Of a stretch of 64,000 nucleotides of DNA, positions 59,001 to 64,000 are shown one piece after another; within the stretch, counting starts at the first letter, position 1; each line of letters begins with the position of its first letter. The stretch comes from Undaria pinnatifida. Its lineage: Eukaryota > Sar > Phaeophyceae > Laminariales > Alariaceae. The translations under genes were made by a program, and so were the position numbers. The notes under the pieces are model-generated. The model did not search any database. It saw only the letters and a program-made list of their open reading frames with translations, and was not told the DNA's origin. The stretch is taken from contig JABAKD010000017.1 of assembly GCA_012845835.1 (NCBI GenBank), positions 1,416,001 to 1,480,000 on the forward strand, in the 5' to 3' direction.

Positions 59001-62000
59001 GGGTGGGTGGGCGGTTGGGTAGGTAGGTGGGTAGGTGGGTGGGTGCGTGGGCGGGTGGGTAGGTGTTGGTGGGTGGGTGGGTGGTTGGGTGGGTGGGTGG
59101 GTGGGTGGGTGGGTGGGTGCAAGCGAAAAGATCGAACGAATCCCAATGGCGGCCAAAAGCCATTCCTGCAAAACGCGATGCACATTAGACCCAAACATAT
59201 ATATGTACATATATAGTTACATATGTATTTCTGGCGGACGAGGCATTACCATTGTTTTGTAAACATGCTTTGAACGTTTTATACAGAGCTCCTCGTTGGC
59301 ACTACCCAAAACAACTGTTGGAACCCGGTCACCGTTACGCGTTTTTGCTTTCTTTTTGTTCATGGCAACGGTAGGGGGCTGGGGGTATTCCTTTTCTCGT
59401 TCCTGGGTCTTCGCCGCACGCCGCAGTGACTCCACACCTCAATGAAAAAATATTTTTTGGGGGGATTACTTTGGTACGGCGTAGGTAGCCATCCCATGGC
59501 GGGCTACATGGCAAACCAAGTACAGCACGAAAGCTCAAGACCGAAAAATAACAGGGGGGTCACTCGCGCGAGTGACTCCCGAGCCACTGCTAAAGGAGGA
59601 CCCAAAAAAAGCAAGGCTGCCCTAGGGGGGTACCCCCAATTTTCACTCACGGGTCAAAGCCAAAAAAGGGTATACCTCTTAGATCAAGGCTACGGTAGGG
59701 GGGTGCCCCCAATTTTCACTCCCGGGTCAAAGCCAAAAAACGGTATACCTCATAGAGCAAGGCTACGGTAGGGAGGTACCCCCAATTTTCACTCCCGGGT
59801 CAAAGCCAAAAAACGGTATACCTCTTCGATCAAGGCTGCGGTAAGGGGGTCCCCCCAATTTTCCACTACCAGGTCTGAGCCAACTCGCGCGAATGACTCT
59901 GTACCTCACAGAAAAAAAAACGTTCGGCGAGATTTTTTGTTGTTGCAGCGTAGCGCAACCATCCCTTTTCGTGTTAACATCTTAACATCCAGAATGTTGA
60001 ACAGCACGAAGGTCTTGTTGACCGCAAGTAAGGGGGGTCACTCACACGAGGTTCACCGGGGCCACTGACAGAAAAGTGGCCAAGAGGGGGCAGTCCACCC
60101 CCTACCGTAGCATTGGTGAGGAATTATCCTATCGTAACCAAGGTCAGATAGATACTCGTATGTACTCGTTCGGACTTTTTCTTGTGCATAAACTGGCATG
60201 CGGAAAGCGCGAGAGCGTGAGTTAGTAACAACGCTCGATGAAAAATCGACGAGCAGTGGGACTGCTGAACCCTATGCGCGATAAAAATTGAAGGTAAGAA
60301 CCGGGGGGAAGAAAGGGACGACACCTGTGACCACGACTTGTCCAGAAGCTGGAAAGTAAAAGTGTGAGAAAAAAAAAAAAAAAAAACTGCTAATAATAAG
60401 CGGTAGAGGGGCAACAATCGTTGTTGCTCTGAGGCTCCTAACCACTTGAGGAGCTCTGTATTATTCCTAGTATTCATACAGCTCTGTACCATTAGTAGTA
60501 TACCTCACCCAAAAAAAAAGATTGTTGTTTTTCAAGTTAAACCGAAACAAGCAGCTCGATTAACAGGCTCATGGGCTATTGGGTATCCGATGGGGCTCCT
60601 CAATGTCGTCGGGACCCCGTCAACGGTGTAGGTTTTGTACCTCTCCAATCGAGTTACCGGGTACATACCATCAGCGTGTAGAGTGATTGTGGACCGAAAT
60701 TGGACCGAAATCGCCTTTGACAAGATCTAGGAGATTCATACATCTTGAAGGAAGTAAAAACACGCGACCCGAATATCACGTAACTTGCAAAGGTGAGCAT
60801 CGACCCTTAAATTGATCGAACTCAAAGCTAACGTATTTGAAACATGTAAAAAACGGAAACGAAGAAACACGTAGGTCGTGGGAATGGTGTTCAAGGGGTT
60901 AAACGAGCTTTTTTTCTTGAATGTCATTTTTGTAGTGAGGGATAGAGGGGCTCAAATAAGGAGGAGCCTTCGCACAACAATTAGGTGCACGTCTCCCGTA
61001 CAATTTGTAGCATGCGTCTCCGGCCTGAACAAAACAAACGTCCCGAGCAGAGACAAAACAGGAAAGAGGCGGCACTGCAGTGTTACAAAGCTGGAGATCC
61101 TGACAACGAGCGTAGCCCTAGTCAAAGGTGATGTCGGGCGTAGTACCTGAAACCAGAGAGGTCCGACAGCAGAGCGGACGCGCCTTCGCCCGTAGCCCGA
61201 ACGCGAGCGCACAGCTGACGACAGTAGACCAAGCCTCGGACCTTCCGAGAGGTTTTCACAGTAAATTGGTGTTTTCGCAACAGACGGGGCAAAGGTTGAT
61301 TCAGCGAGAACGCGAACATAGGGTGGAGGATTACATGCGAAGCGCAAGCTCGCATGGTCGATTGTTTTGTACGAATTGCAATCCTGTATGGACTCTGTTT
61401 CCGTAGTTACTTCGAATGCGGACATAGGATGGCAGCTAGCTTACATGCGAAGCGCCAGCATATATGGTCGATTGTTTTGTACGAATAACAATGCTTCATG
61501 GACTCTAATTCCGTAGTTACTTCGATGCCAGTTTCGAACCTGTTTGCACTATCAGGCCTACAGCTGGCCCACGATTTGAAAGTGTGTGGGGAACCATGCT
61601 GGAAACAGGTCGTCGAACCTGTTGTACAAAGAACGCGTTTCAAACCATTTTGCGTGGTTTCGCCGTTCATGGTTACTTGGCTAATACAATGATAGCAAAC
61701 GCTATTGCACTGCTATTGAATTAAAATTTCGCCATGAGGCAGCCTGCAGTCTGTCTACGATTCGGCGGTGTGTCTTACACCGTGCGTTGGGGGTCGTCCA
61801 AGCCCCAGTGGACGCAATTCCTATGGCTGCTTCGCCAATGCAGTGGTAGCATTGCCGATGCCCTCAGTCCTTTCGAGGAAAACGGTACCATGAAGACTCA
61901 ACACCTTATTACGAACATCAACCGAGAGCAACTCAAGGCATCGGCTAACATATACCGCTACGATTTGGTAGAGAGCTCGCCAATGAGAACTATTTCTTGA

Positions 62001-62995
62001 TCCACGATCCAAAGTTCTTGGCGCACCCTAGGCACACACAACGGTGTACGACATGAACCATGTTGTCATATAGTTATCGAGTTTCTCACTTGCGGAGCTC
62101 TCTGTGAAAGAAAAGGTTGAAATTAAGGAATGTTTGAAGTTATACACCGAAAGTGCCAGCTAGCCGATGACAAAACGCACGGCCTAAGTGAAACAGAAAA
62201 ATCGTGTTCCAAAGCAAGAAAAATGGAAAAATTCCAACGATTTGGGGTTAAGGAGCACGGTCATCAAGGAAAAAAAAGATGTTTTTCGACAAAATGCCAC
62301 CTCTATTGCGACACGCTTTCCCAAAGAGTGAGCCTAGCGTTTCGTACAATAATATCTCGATGTTCACGGGCGTATGTACCATGGAGCCAGTCCAATGGCC
62401 TGGGGGTGTGTGCACACCATGCGCCGGCGGGCGTCCAAGCCTGAGAGGTTTCGATTCCCATGGTGGTTGCTTGGCCAGGTGTTAAGTGGCATCAATGCTA
62501 CTGCGGGCAGGCATTCGAAACCACCTTCCACCATCAGGCCTGCCACTGCAATGTATTCAAGTATCTGATTCTCTGTTCGGGAGTTTCTACAGATGTTTCT
62601 ACGGCCGTATTGAAATCGGTCTCATGTGATTTGGCGGCGTGAAAACACCGCGTGTTGGCGGCCGTGCTGCTCCCAGGGTTTTCGCTTCAAATGTTTTCTA
62701 AGCCGATACGGTAATAGCAGTGCTTATGCTGTCGGGTGATTTTAACTACTCTGCGCCATGCGGCCTAACACCGTCATTCATATGATTCGGTGGTCCCTCT
62801 ACACCATGCAACCAACTTGCACCATCAGGCCTACACCCCATCCATGATATTATTCGGCGGTGTGTCCACACCGTGCGGTGGCGGTAATCCTACCCGGGGC
62901 GAAAGGTTGCGCCCCCAAGGCTGCCCGTCCCCAGGACCGGCAGCATTGACGCCGGCGGACAGGTCTTGATCGTCGAACGCCGCTTCCAGCTCCGC
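2009..62995 (-). CDS. DYNC2H1: Cytoplasmic dynein 2 heavy chain (retrograde IFT motor), partial, 42 exons
   Basis: Force-generating AAA+ ATPase subunit of the dynein that carries intraflagellar transport trains from the tip of the cilium or flagellum to its base. The 42 exons listed below join in frame to 1757 residues with GT-AG introns (one GC-AG) and align without gaps of more than a few residues to what I know of the animal and algal dynein 2 family. In order the product has tail, linker ([10 protein letters not shown] near residue 912, [14 protein letters not shown] near 995, [12 protein letters not shown] near 1175), AAA1 Walker A GPAGTGKT (1242-1249), Walker B CFDEFNR (1292-1298), sensor-1 Asn in TLNPAG (1345), AAA2 Walker [10 protein letters not shown] (1535-1543) and the AAA2 Walker B region WLICDGD (1607-1613). 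[15 protein letters not shown] in AAA2 and the tail motifs separate it from axonemal dyneins and cytoplasmic dynein 1. Start codon, 5' end and the C-terminal half are outside the window. Identity is by remembered family sequence, not by a search. Confidence 0.95.
2150..2228 (-). CDS. DYNC2H1: Dynein 2 heavy chain exon 41 (AAA2)
   Basis: One base, then residues 1708-1733 ([20 protein letters not shown] to NGLVQ), equivalent to WVLKQNDYVVETSLVGTVMNGL. Acceptor atggcag, donor GTGAGT. Confidence 0.94.
2768..2888 (-). CDS. DYNC2H1: Dynein 2 heavy chain exon 40 (AAA2)
   Basis: Two bases completing Gly, residues 1668-1706 and two bases more, with [20 protein letters not shown] and WVDDMFF. Acceptor gacgcag, donor GTGATC. 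Confidence 0.95.
2889..3884. other. Intron 39: nothing recognised
   Basis: Between exons 39 and 40. I see only short chance frames and a C-run near 3085. The intron at 2229-2767 is likewise featureless. Confidence 0.6.
3885..4074 (-). CDS. DYNC2H1: Dynein 2 heavy chain exon 39 (AAA2 Walker B and sensor)
   Basis: Residues 1604-1666 plus one base, with [20 protein letters not shown] and [20 protein letters not shown]. This exon is the strongest single evidence for dynein 2 rather than other dyneins. Acceptor taaacag, donor GTGAGA; the only phase 1 intron follows. Confidence 0.98.
4235..4455. mobile_element. MITE-like element, family C, degraded
   Basis: Begins gagtcatccaacgctaggg and contains the family's paired gaggagctc / gaggaactc blocks and the cgttcgcgcaacccgaccaa stretch. 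The right end is not clear. Confidence 0.5.
4706..4798 (-). CDS. DYNC2H1: Dynein 2 heavy chain exon 38 (AAA2)
   Basis: Residues 1573-1603 ([20 protein letters not shown] then [11 protein letters not shown]), near-identical to the family's LLGHIDMDTREWSDGVL. Acceptor tcacgcag, donor GTACGT. Confidence 0.97.
4799..5846. other. Intron 37: nothing recognised
   Basis: About 1 kb between exons 37 and 38 without a repeat or frame that I can name. Confidence 0.55.
5847..6020 (-). CDS. DYNC2H1: Dynein 2 heavy chain exon 37 (AAA2 Walker A)
   Basis: Residues 1515-1572, with [20 protein letters not shown] and KSTLW, ending [10 protein letters not shown]. Start set after gcaagcag to align with the family; three bases more are possible. 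Donor GTAAAA. Confidence 0.97.
6190..6445. repeat. Degenerate tandem repeat, about 64 bases x 4
   Basis: Four units with the core gtcgtgacttgcgaaacaa begin near 6196, 6263, 6328 and 6389. The 246-residue plus-strand open frame 6242-6982 starts inside this array, has no recognisable domain and lies antisense in a dynein intron. Confidence 0.75.
7055..7126 (-). CDS. DYNC2H1: Dynein 2 heavy chain exon 36 (AAA1/AAA2)
   Basis: Residues 1491-1514 ([11 protein letters not shown] to VNDGQ), the short helix before AAA2. Acceptor aacccag, donor GTGAGG. Phase 0 on both sides and 72 bases long. Confidence 0.88.
7374..7541 (-). CDS. DYNC2H1: Dynein 2 heavy chain exon 35 (AAA1/AAA2)
   Basis: Residues 1435-1490, with [19 protein letters not shown] and [11 protein letters not shown], equivalent to VVQALRLNTMSKFTFTD and LIKDVFPG. 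Acceptor accccag, donor GTGAGA. Confidence 0.95.
7560..7800. repeat. Dispersed repeat with G-run and caccaagcgc end
   Basis: A G-run is followed by a stretch ending gcttgcaccaagcgcgg. Similar blocks (cggagcacgtcg, gtgcaccaagcgc) occur at 34485-34600, 50095-50230 and, in part, 57395-57570. It lies in the intron before exon 35. Confidence 0.5.
8329..8490 (-). CDS. DYNC2H1: Dynein 2 heavy chain exon 34 (AAA1)
   Basis: Residues 1381-1434, with [19 protein letters not shown] and [15 protein letters not shown], the C-terminal part of AAA1. Acceptor cgaaacag, donor GTGGCC. Confidence 0.98.
9448..9702. mobile_element. MITE-like element, family D
   Basis: About 255 bases bounded by gagtctttctacggttgccc and the inverted gggggggctatcgtggaatc. 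Shares an interior (accagctcccggycgtatct) with copies at 23045 and 49568. Non-coding. Confidence 0.8.
9930..10092 (-). CDS. DYNC2H1: Dynein 2 heavy chain exon 33 (AAA1 sensor 1)
   Basis: One base, then residues 1327-1380, with [16 protein letters not shown] and [14 protein letters not shown]. Sensor-1 Asn and the RPV loop are intact. Acceptor ttcggtag, donor GTCCGT. Confidence 0.98.
10295..10413 (-). CDS. DYNC2H1: Dynein 2 heavy chain exon 32 (AAA1 Walker B)
   Basis: Residues 1287-1325 plus two bases, starting [20 protein letters not shown]. The Walker B Asp-Glu pair is present. Acceptor ctatccag, donor GTGAGT. Confidence 0.98.
10863..11055. repeat. Dispersed repeat, family E, copy 1
   Basis: Begins tgtctgtatcgagaatctag and ends near gcacttgagccttttctt. 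A second copy in the same orientation lies at 42405-42620. Function unknown. Confidence 0.75.
11275..11346 (-). CDS. DYNC2H1: Dynein 2 heavy chain exon 31 (AAA1)
   Basis: Residues 1263-1286 ([20 protein letters not shown] then GLVK), near-identical to other dyneins. Acceptor cgtaaag, donor GTGCAA, 72 bases. Confidence 0.97.
11347..13145. other. Intron 30: nothing recognised
   Basis: 1.8 kb between the exons with AAA1 Walker A and the VLVFNCDEG block. Short plus-strand frames at 11916-12188 and 12172-12450 have no known motif. A small palindrome lies at 12586-12608 (tcggaggcacgtgcctccga). Confidence 0.5.
13146..13241 (-). CDS. DYNC2H1: Dynein 2 heavy chain exon 30 (AAA1 Walker A)
   Basis: Residues 1231-1262, with [20 protein letters not shown]. 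The P-loop Lys-Thr that binds and hydrolyses the main motor ATP is intact. Acceptor cttcgcag, donor GTGAGA. Confidence 0.98.
13390..13552 (-). repeat. Two decayed copies of exon 30 5' border
   Basis: Copies at about 13391-13428 and 13511-13552 repeat the acceptor and first ten or so codons of exon 30. The nearer copy still reads GMPIGFGAN beside the real GMHMGFGGN. Both lie upstream of exon 30 in the gene's direction. Confidence 0.75.
13690..13873 (-). CDS. DYNC2H1: Dynein 2 heavy chain exon 29 (end of linker, start of AAA1)
   Basis: One base of a split Lys codon, then residues 1170-1230, with [13 protein letters not shown] and [20 protein letters not shown]. Acceptor ctatcag was chosen over a nearby gtgcag because only it keeps phase with exon 28. 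Donor GTCAGG. Confidence 0.96.
13990..14295 (-). repeat. Two decayed copies of exon 29 5' part
   Basis: At about 14005-14075 and 14145-14290 the sequence repeats exon 29 with its upstream intron border. The second copy retains a frame, [16 protein letters not shown] next to DIKM, beside the real [15 protein letters not shown] and IIKM. Spacing is near 180 bases. Confidence 0.75.
14915..14963 (-). repeat. Copy of exon 28 3' border with donor
   Basis: Nearly identical to 15012-15056, including the donor: ctcacttccggagttggtcg against ctcacttctggagttgatcg, then cgacgacgtcc. It lies about 95 bases inside intron 28. Confidence 0.88.
15019..15170 (-). CDS. DYNC2H1: Dynein 2 heavy chain exon 28 (linker)
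   Basis: Residues 1119-1168 plus two bases, with [20 protein letters not shown], equivalent to LELKLKALILDIIHNIDVV. Acceptor ctttgcag after a T-rich tract, donor GTGAGC. Its 3' border is duplicated in the following intron. Confidence 0.97.
15668..15868 (+). repeat. Retroelement terminal repeat, copy a
   Basis: Begins TGTGGCGTCTGG and contains gggtttagtgctgacacgca, ggagttgccgcagtgctggc and a ccgggctcct end. The same sequence is found directly repeated at 22253 and inverted, missing its first part, at 16390-16535. A TG start would suit an LTR, but no matching 5' copy stands at the start of the Gag region. Confidence 0.7.
15868..16390. repeat. Three tandem palindromes of about 150 bases
   Basis: Units near 15868-16020, 16054-16203 and 16240-16390 each run from gggctcctgctgagtcagga to the inverted tcctgaactcagcaggagcc, with centres such as tacgatcgca. 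Each could fold into a hairpin with arms of about 70 bases. Centres lie about 185 bases apart. Confidence 0.9.
16390..16535 (-). repeat. Retroelement terminal repeat, copy b (inverted, truncated)
   Basis: Reverse complement of copy a, from the ccgggagttgc block to ggcatgcatgttcttgcg. Its first 50 or so bases are missing, and it joins the Gag-like region directly near 16540, consistent with a deletion of about 2 kb relative to the plus-strand copy. Confidence 0.75.
16536..18010 (-). pseudogene. Gag-like retroelement coding region, left inverted copy,
   Basis: Minus-strand remnant of the same protein as the copy at 18515-20280. Shared stretches include [17 protein letters not shown] and a later MENRETL and VRHLAVKW. 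Frames are broken; in the zinc-knuckle region the first Cys is replaced by Gly and the spacing is lost. The long plus-strand frame 16936-17643 is its antisense. Confidence 0.75.
23976..24035 (-). CDS. DYNC2H1: Dynein 2 heavy chain exon 27 (linker)
   Basis: Residues 1099-1118, only 60 bases, reading [15 protein letters not shown] and matching the family's [15 protein letters not shown]. Acceptor tcgtgcag, donor GTATGG. It precedes the 8.8-kb intron that carries the retroelement. Confidence 0.95.
26192..26335 (-). CDS. DYNC2H1: Dynein 2 heavy chain exon 26 (linker)
   Basis: Residues 1051-1098, with [20 protein letters not shown] and YERFPSQ, equivalent to VETWLNDLALEMKKTLEQLL. Acceptor aactcag, donor GTACAT. 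Confidence 0.97.
28047..28166 (-). CDS. DYNC2H1: Dynein 2 heavy chain exon 25 (linker)
   Basis: Residues 1011-1050 ([20 protein letters not shown] then [11 protein letters not shown]), equivalent to PSVIQSHLKKLFAGI. Acceptor ctcccag, donor GTGAGT. Confidence 0.97.
29276..29470 (-). CDS. DYNC2H1: Dynein 2 heavy chain exon 24 (linker)
   Basis: Residues 946-1010, with [16 protein letters not shown] and [18 protein letters not shown], a hallmark linker block. Acceptor gccgcag, donor GTGGGG. Confidence 0.98.
31078..31233 (-). CDS. DYNC2H1: Dynein 2 heavy chain exon 23 (linker)
   Basis: Residues 894-945, with [20 protein letters not shown] and [16 protein letters not shown], near-invariant linker sequence in dyneins. 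Acceptor gttgcag, donor GTAAGA. A decayed copy of its 5' half lies in the upstream intron. Confidence 0.98.
31949..32161 (-). CDS. DYNC2H1: Dynein 2 heavy chain exon 22 (linker)
   Basis: Residues 823-893 ([13 protein letters not shown] to [11 protein letters not shown]), the longest exon at 213 bases. It contains ALIRDWSDV and [13 protein letters not shown], all typical of the dynein linker. Acceptor ttcgaag, donor GTATGG. Confidence 0.97.
33715..33849 (-). CDS. DYNC2H1: Dynein 2 heavy chain exon 21
   Basis: Residues 778-822 ([20 protein letters not shown] to QSRAQGE), ending at the conserved SRAQGE before VTIREA. Acceptor atgactag, donor GTGGGT. Confidence 0.95.
34378..34467 (-). CDS. DYNC2H1: Dynein 2 heavy chain exon 20 (linker start)
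   Basis: Residues 748-777 ([20 protein letters not shown] then [10 protein letters not shown]), matching LKYVRGEHFSPDHW. Acceptor cccctcag, donor GTACCA. The 3' border is duplicated about 200 bases downstream in the gene. Confidence 0.95.
35885..36025 (-). CDS. DYNC2H1: Dynein 2 heavy chain exon 19 (tail)
   Basis: Residues 701-747 ([20 protein letters not shown] to VTEHVHQ), equivalent to EDWISFRSKTYLFEEF. Acceptor gcgtag, donor GTCAGA, phase 0. Confidence 0.94.
36368..36505 (-). CDS. DYNC2H1: Dynein 2 heavy chain exon 18 (tail)
   Basis: Residues 655-700 ([18 protein letters not shown] to EYSSELK), equivalent to the family's DCKAFGLEAPDF block. Acceptor tgctccag, donor GTATGG. The 5' part is duplicated 193 bases away. 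Confidence 0.94.
37998..38132 (-). CDS. DYNC2H1: Dynein 2 heavy chain exon 17 (tail)
   Basis: Residues 610-654 ([20 protein letters not shown] to EQKNK), equivalent to the family's KFKARWDQLKP. Acceptor cattag, donor GTAGGG. Its 5' border is repeated four more times in the upstream intron. Confidence 0.95.
40000..40161 (-). CDS. DYNC2H1: Dynein 2 heavy chain exon 16 (tail)
   Basis: Residues 556-609 ([29 protein letters not shown], then EEEVMELNQ), corresponding to the family's KWDKFELMMESHQLMI helix. Acceptor tttgaag, donor GTCAGC. Confidence 0.92.
41075..41185 (-). CDS. DYNC2H1: Dynein 2 heavy chain exon 15 (tail)
   Basis: Residues 519-555 ([18 protein letters not shown] to MQHAPGNQ), a charged helical segment in the expected place. 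Acceptor ctcgcag, donor GTACAA. Confidence 0.88.
42027..42218 (-). CDS. DYNC2H1: Dynein 2 heavy chain exon 14 (tail)
   Basis: Residues 455-518 ([17 protein letters not shown] to [11 protein letters not shown]), at the position of the family's IDCVTVS / RPQTVEEIGE block. Acceptor atcggcag, donor GTACAT, phase 0. Confidence 0.95.
43607..43756 (-). CDS. DYNC2H1: Dynein 2 heavy chain exon 13 (tail)
   Basis: Residues 405-454 ([18 protein letters not shown] to EKLPESIK), matching the family's EWVVIGQVDMEALV and KGKEVERLPSAVK. Acceptor cggcag, donor GTATGA. Confidence 0.96.
45762..45854 (-). CDS. DYNC2H1: Dynein 2 heavy chain exon 12 (tail)
   Basis: Residues 374-404 ([11 protein letters not shown] then [19 protein letters not shown]). 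The acceptor was placed after gagaaag to keep phase 0; the exon start could be off by a few codons. Donor GTGAGC. Confidence 0.88.
46454..46657 (-). CDS. DYNC2H1: Dynein 2 heavy chain exon 11 (tail)
   Basis: Residues 306-373, starting [20 protein letters not shown] and containing [17 protein letters not shown] and [12 protein letters not shown]. This is a diagnostic dynein 2 block. Acceptor tttcacag, donor GTCAGG, phase 0. Confidence 0.97.
47603..47678 (-). CDS. DYNC2H1: Dynein 2 heavy chain exon 10 (tail)
   Basis: One base, then residues 281-305 ([18 protein letters not shown] to RYWDHQ), ending at the family's WNHQ-LYKALE junction. Acceptor gttttccag, donor GTGATT. Confidence 0.86.
49976..50070 (-). 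CDS. DYNC2H1: Dynein 2 heavy chain exon 9 (tail)
   Basis: Residues 249-279 plus two bases. It contains [14 protein letters not shown], matching the family's MNIDLLRQQQRWK. Acceptor ctcgaag, donor GTGCGT. Confidence 0.93.
51418..51502 (-). CDS. DYNC2H1: Dynein 2 heavy chain exon 8 (tail)
   Basis: One base of a split Ser codon, then residues 221-248 ([15 protein letters not shown] to MENRRLRK), matching the conserved TENRRLRK helix. Acceptor tttgcag after a pyrimidine tract, donor GTGAAG. Confidence 0.95.
53228..53349 (-). CDS. DYNC2H1: Dynein 2 heavy chain exon 7 (tail)
   Basis: Residues 180-219 plus two bases. It contains [16 protein letters not shown] and a variable Gly/Ser stretch before SVTW, at the position of the family's QRPMMLQSALAFE block. 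Acceptor cccgtag, donor GTAAGA. Confidence 0.93.
54814..54897 (-). CDS. DYNC2H1: Dynein 2 heavy chain exon 6 (tail)
   Basis: Residues 152-179 ([12 protein letters not shown] to [11 protein letters not shown]), matching the family block KQVAHFYNSID. Acceptor tggtgcag, donor GTAAGC, phase 0. Confidence 0.92.
55941..56063 (-). CDS. DYNC2H1: Dynein 2 heavy chain exon 5 (tail)
   Basis: Residues 111-151, containing [19 protein letters not shown] and [16 protein letters not shown], a highly conserved dynein 2 tail block. Acceptor cgtgcag, donor GTGCGT. Its 5' border is repeated several times in the preceding intron. Confidence 0.95.
57054..57110 (-). CDS. DYNC2H1: Dynein 2 heavy chain exon 4 (tail), GC donor
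   Basis: Residues 92-110 (EEVQDGL to MRGK), 57 bases, the shortest exon. Acceptor gaccag. The only donor that keeps frame into the next exon is AAG|GCAAGG, a GC-AG intron. A GT a few bases further on would break the phase. Confidence 0.74.
58176..58251 (-). CDS. DYNC2H1: Dynein 2 heavy chain exon 3 (tail)
   Basis: One base completing the split Arg codon, then residues 67-91 ([10 protein letters not shown] to LFEEWQ). Acceptor tcgcag, donor GTAATA. The phase 2 junction with exon 2 is consistent. Charged helical tail segment. Confidence 0.84.
61147..61241 (-). CDS. DYNC2H1: Dynein 2 heavy chain exon 2 (tail)
   Basis: Residues 35-65 plus two bases of a split Arg codon. The segment reads [11 protein letters not shown] followed by ALLSDLSGF, matching the family's tail motif around VRQL and ALLSDLPGF. 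Acceptor cggaag, donor GTACTA. Confidence 0.86.
62894..62995 (-). CDS. DYNC2H1: Dynein 2 heavy chain exon 1 of window (tail)
   Basis: Codes residues 1-34 of the partial product ([11 protein letters not shown]... to WGRNLSPR), phase 0 at both ends. Acceptor is cgtgcag, donor GTAGGA. Part of the N-terminal tail. It is the least conserved exon in the model, and no exon further 5' could be recognised up to position 64000. Confidence 0.68.
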
Positions 62996-64000
62996 CTGCA
63001 CGGGCGCAGCGACGTCGATTCGTCACGGTAACGCCTCCTCTCGGGCACATGAACGAAATCGTCGGAATGTCATTCTTGCCTCATAACAAAAAAAAAAAAA
63101 ATCCTGCCTTGATAAACTCCTGCGGCTGTTTTGCGAGTACTCACGGGCAGAACTTCACGGCTGCTCGACACCGTTCATTCTAAGGCTGTCAAAAACGGTA
63201 TATTTCAGAAACCTGCTGACCGAGAGAGAGATGCCGAGGTTCTCGCTTTATTTTCACCCTCCGCGGTACCTACACCGTAGTTACTAGCTGGGTGGAGGAT
63301 AACAAGCCAATTGCATTACGCAGTTTTTTTTTTTCATCGACGTAAACACGCCAGTCCAAGTTTAGTTTGACCCGTACTGCTGTAAGATATTGACTGTTCC
63401 AGGTGCTCGAGGGAGACGAAACAATGTATCATATTTTTTAGGTACACCGTCGCCACATCATCGCCGCACCATCGCCACGGTAGGGGTGTGTAGCCCAGTA
63501 AGGCGGTGGTGTGCCATAGAGAACACTATGACCGCCTTGTAGAAGGAGCCCGCTTTGTTCATTTCGGGTTACGAGTGCGATTTCTCAGTCGCACCAAGCG
63601 TTCTTGACCGCCTTATATCGGGATACCGCTTTATTGGGGGACCCCTACTGTACCTCCAAAGCGATCTTGACCGCCTTATACTGGGATACCGCGTTATATT
63701 GGGATACCGCCTTATTGGGGGACCCCTACTGTACCTCCAAAGCGATTTTGACCGCCTTCATTGGGATACCGCCTTATTGGGGGATCCCTAGTGTACCTCC
63801 AAAGCGATCTTGACCGCCTTATATCGGGATACCGCCTTATTGGGGACCCCTATTCTACCTCCAATGCGAAATTGACCGCCTTATATCGGGATACCGCCTT
63901 ATTGGGGGACCCCTACTGCAATTAACAATAATTCAAGGCATTAATTATTTTCCGTGTTCAAGGGAAACGATAGCCAGCCGTGAATCAGATGCGTGCTTCA

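Overview
The window is a stretch of intron-rich eukaryotic nuclear DNA filled almost completely by one gene on the minus strand. It encodes the heavy chain of cytoplasmic dynein 2 (DYNC2H1 in animals, DHC1b in green algae), the motor that drives retrograde intraflagellar transport. I traced 42 exons between about 63.0 kb and 2.0 kb. Joined in order they keep one open frame of 1757 residues, running from the middle of the N-terminal tail through the linker and AAA1 into AAA2. Both ends of the gene lie outside the window: roughly the first 400 residues beyond 64 kb, and the rest of AAA2, AAA3 to AAA6, the stalk and the C-terminus beyond position 1 (estimated from the known family length of about 4300 residues).

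The presence of dynein 2 means the organism builds a cilium or flagellum at some life stage. Small exons (57 to 213 bases), introns mostly of 0.2 to 3 kb plus one of 8.8 kb, and introns full of short inverted-repeat elements suggest a large-genome protist or alga. A stramenopile such as a brown alga is my best guess, but the window does not prove it. I see no second protein-coding gene that I can defend; the remaining open frames are short, repeat-derived or antisense.

Layout, in gene order from high to low coordinates: 63.0-46.5 kb tail exons; 45.9-26.2 kb tail and linker exons; 24.0-13.7 kb end of the linker; 13.2-8.3 kb AAA1 (Walker A at 13.2 kb, Walker B at 10.4 kb, sensor 1 at 10.0 kb); 7.5-2.0 kb AAA1/AAA2 junction and AAA2. 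The 8.8-kb intron at 15.2-24.0 kb holds a decayed retroelement whose Gag-like coding region (CCHC zinc knuckle, Gly/Arg-rich basic region) is present twice, head to head, as a large inverted repeat. It is flanked by a terminal repeat and three tandem 150-base palindromes, with a small inverted-repeat element inserted in one arm. The other introns carry at least four MITE-like families, sometimes nested in one another, a tRNA-headed SINE, and many mini- and microsatellites.

Two features of the gene itself stand out. First, 34 of the 41 introns are phase 0, and 16 of the 41 downstream exons begin with GT directly after an AG acceptor. Second, next to at least seven exons the adjacent intron contains direct, partly decayed copies of the exon end together with its splice site, in places as tandem arrays of five or more. 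Local tandem duplication across exon/intron borders therefore appears to have been a recurrent route of intron growth here.
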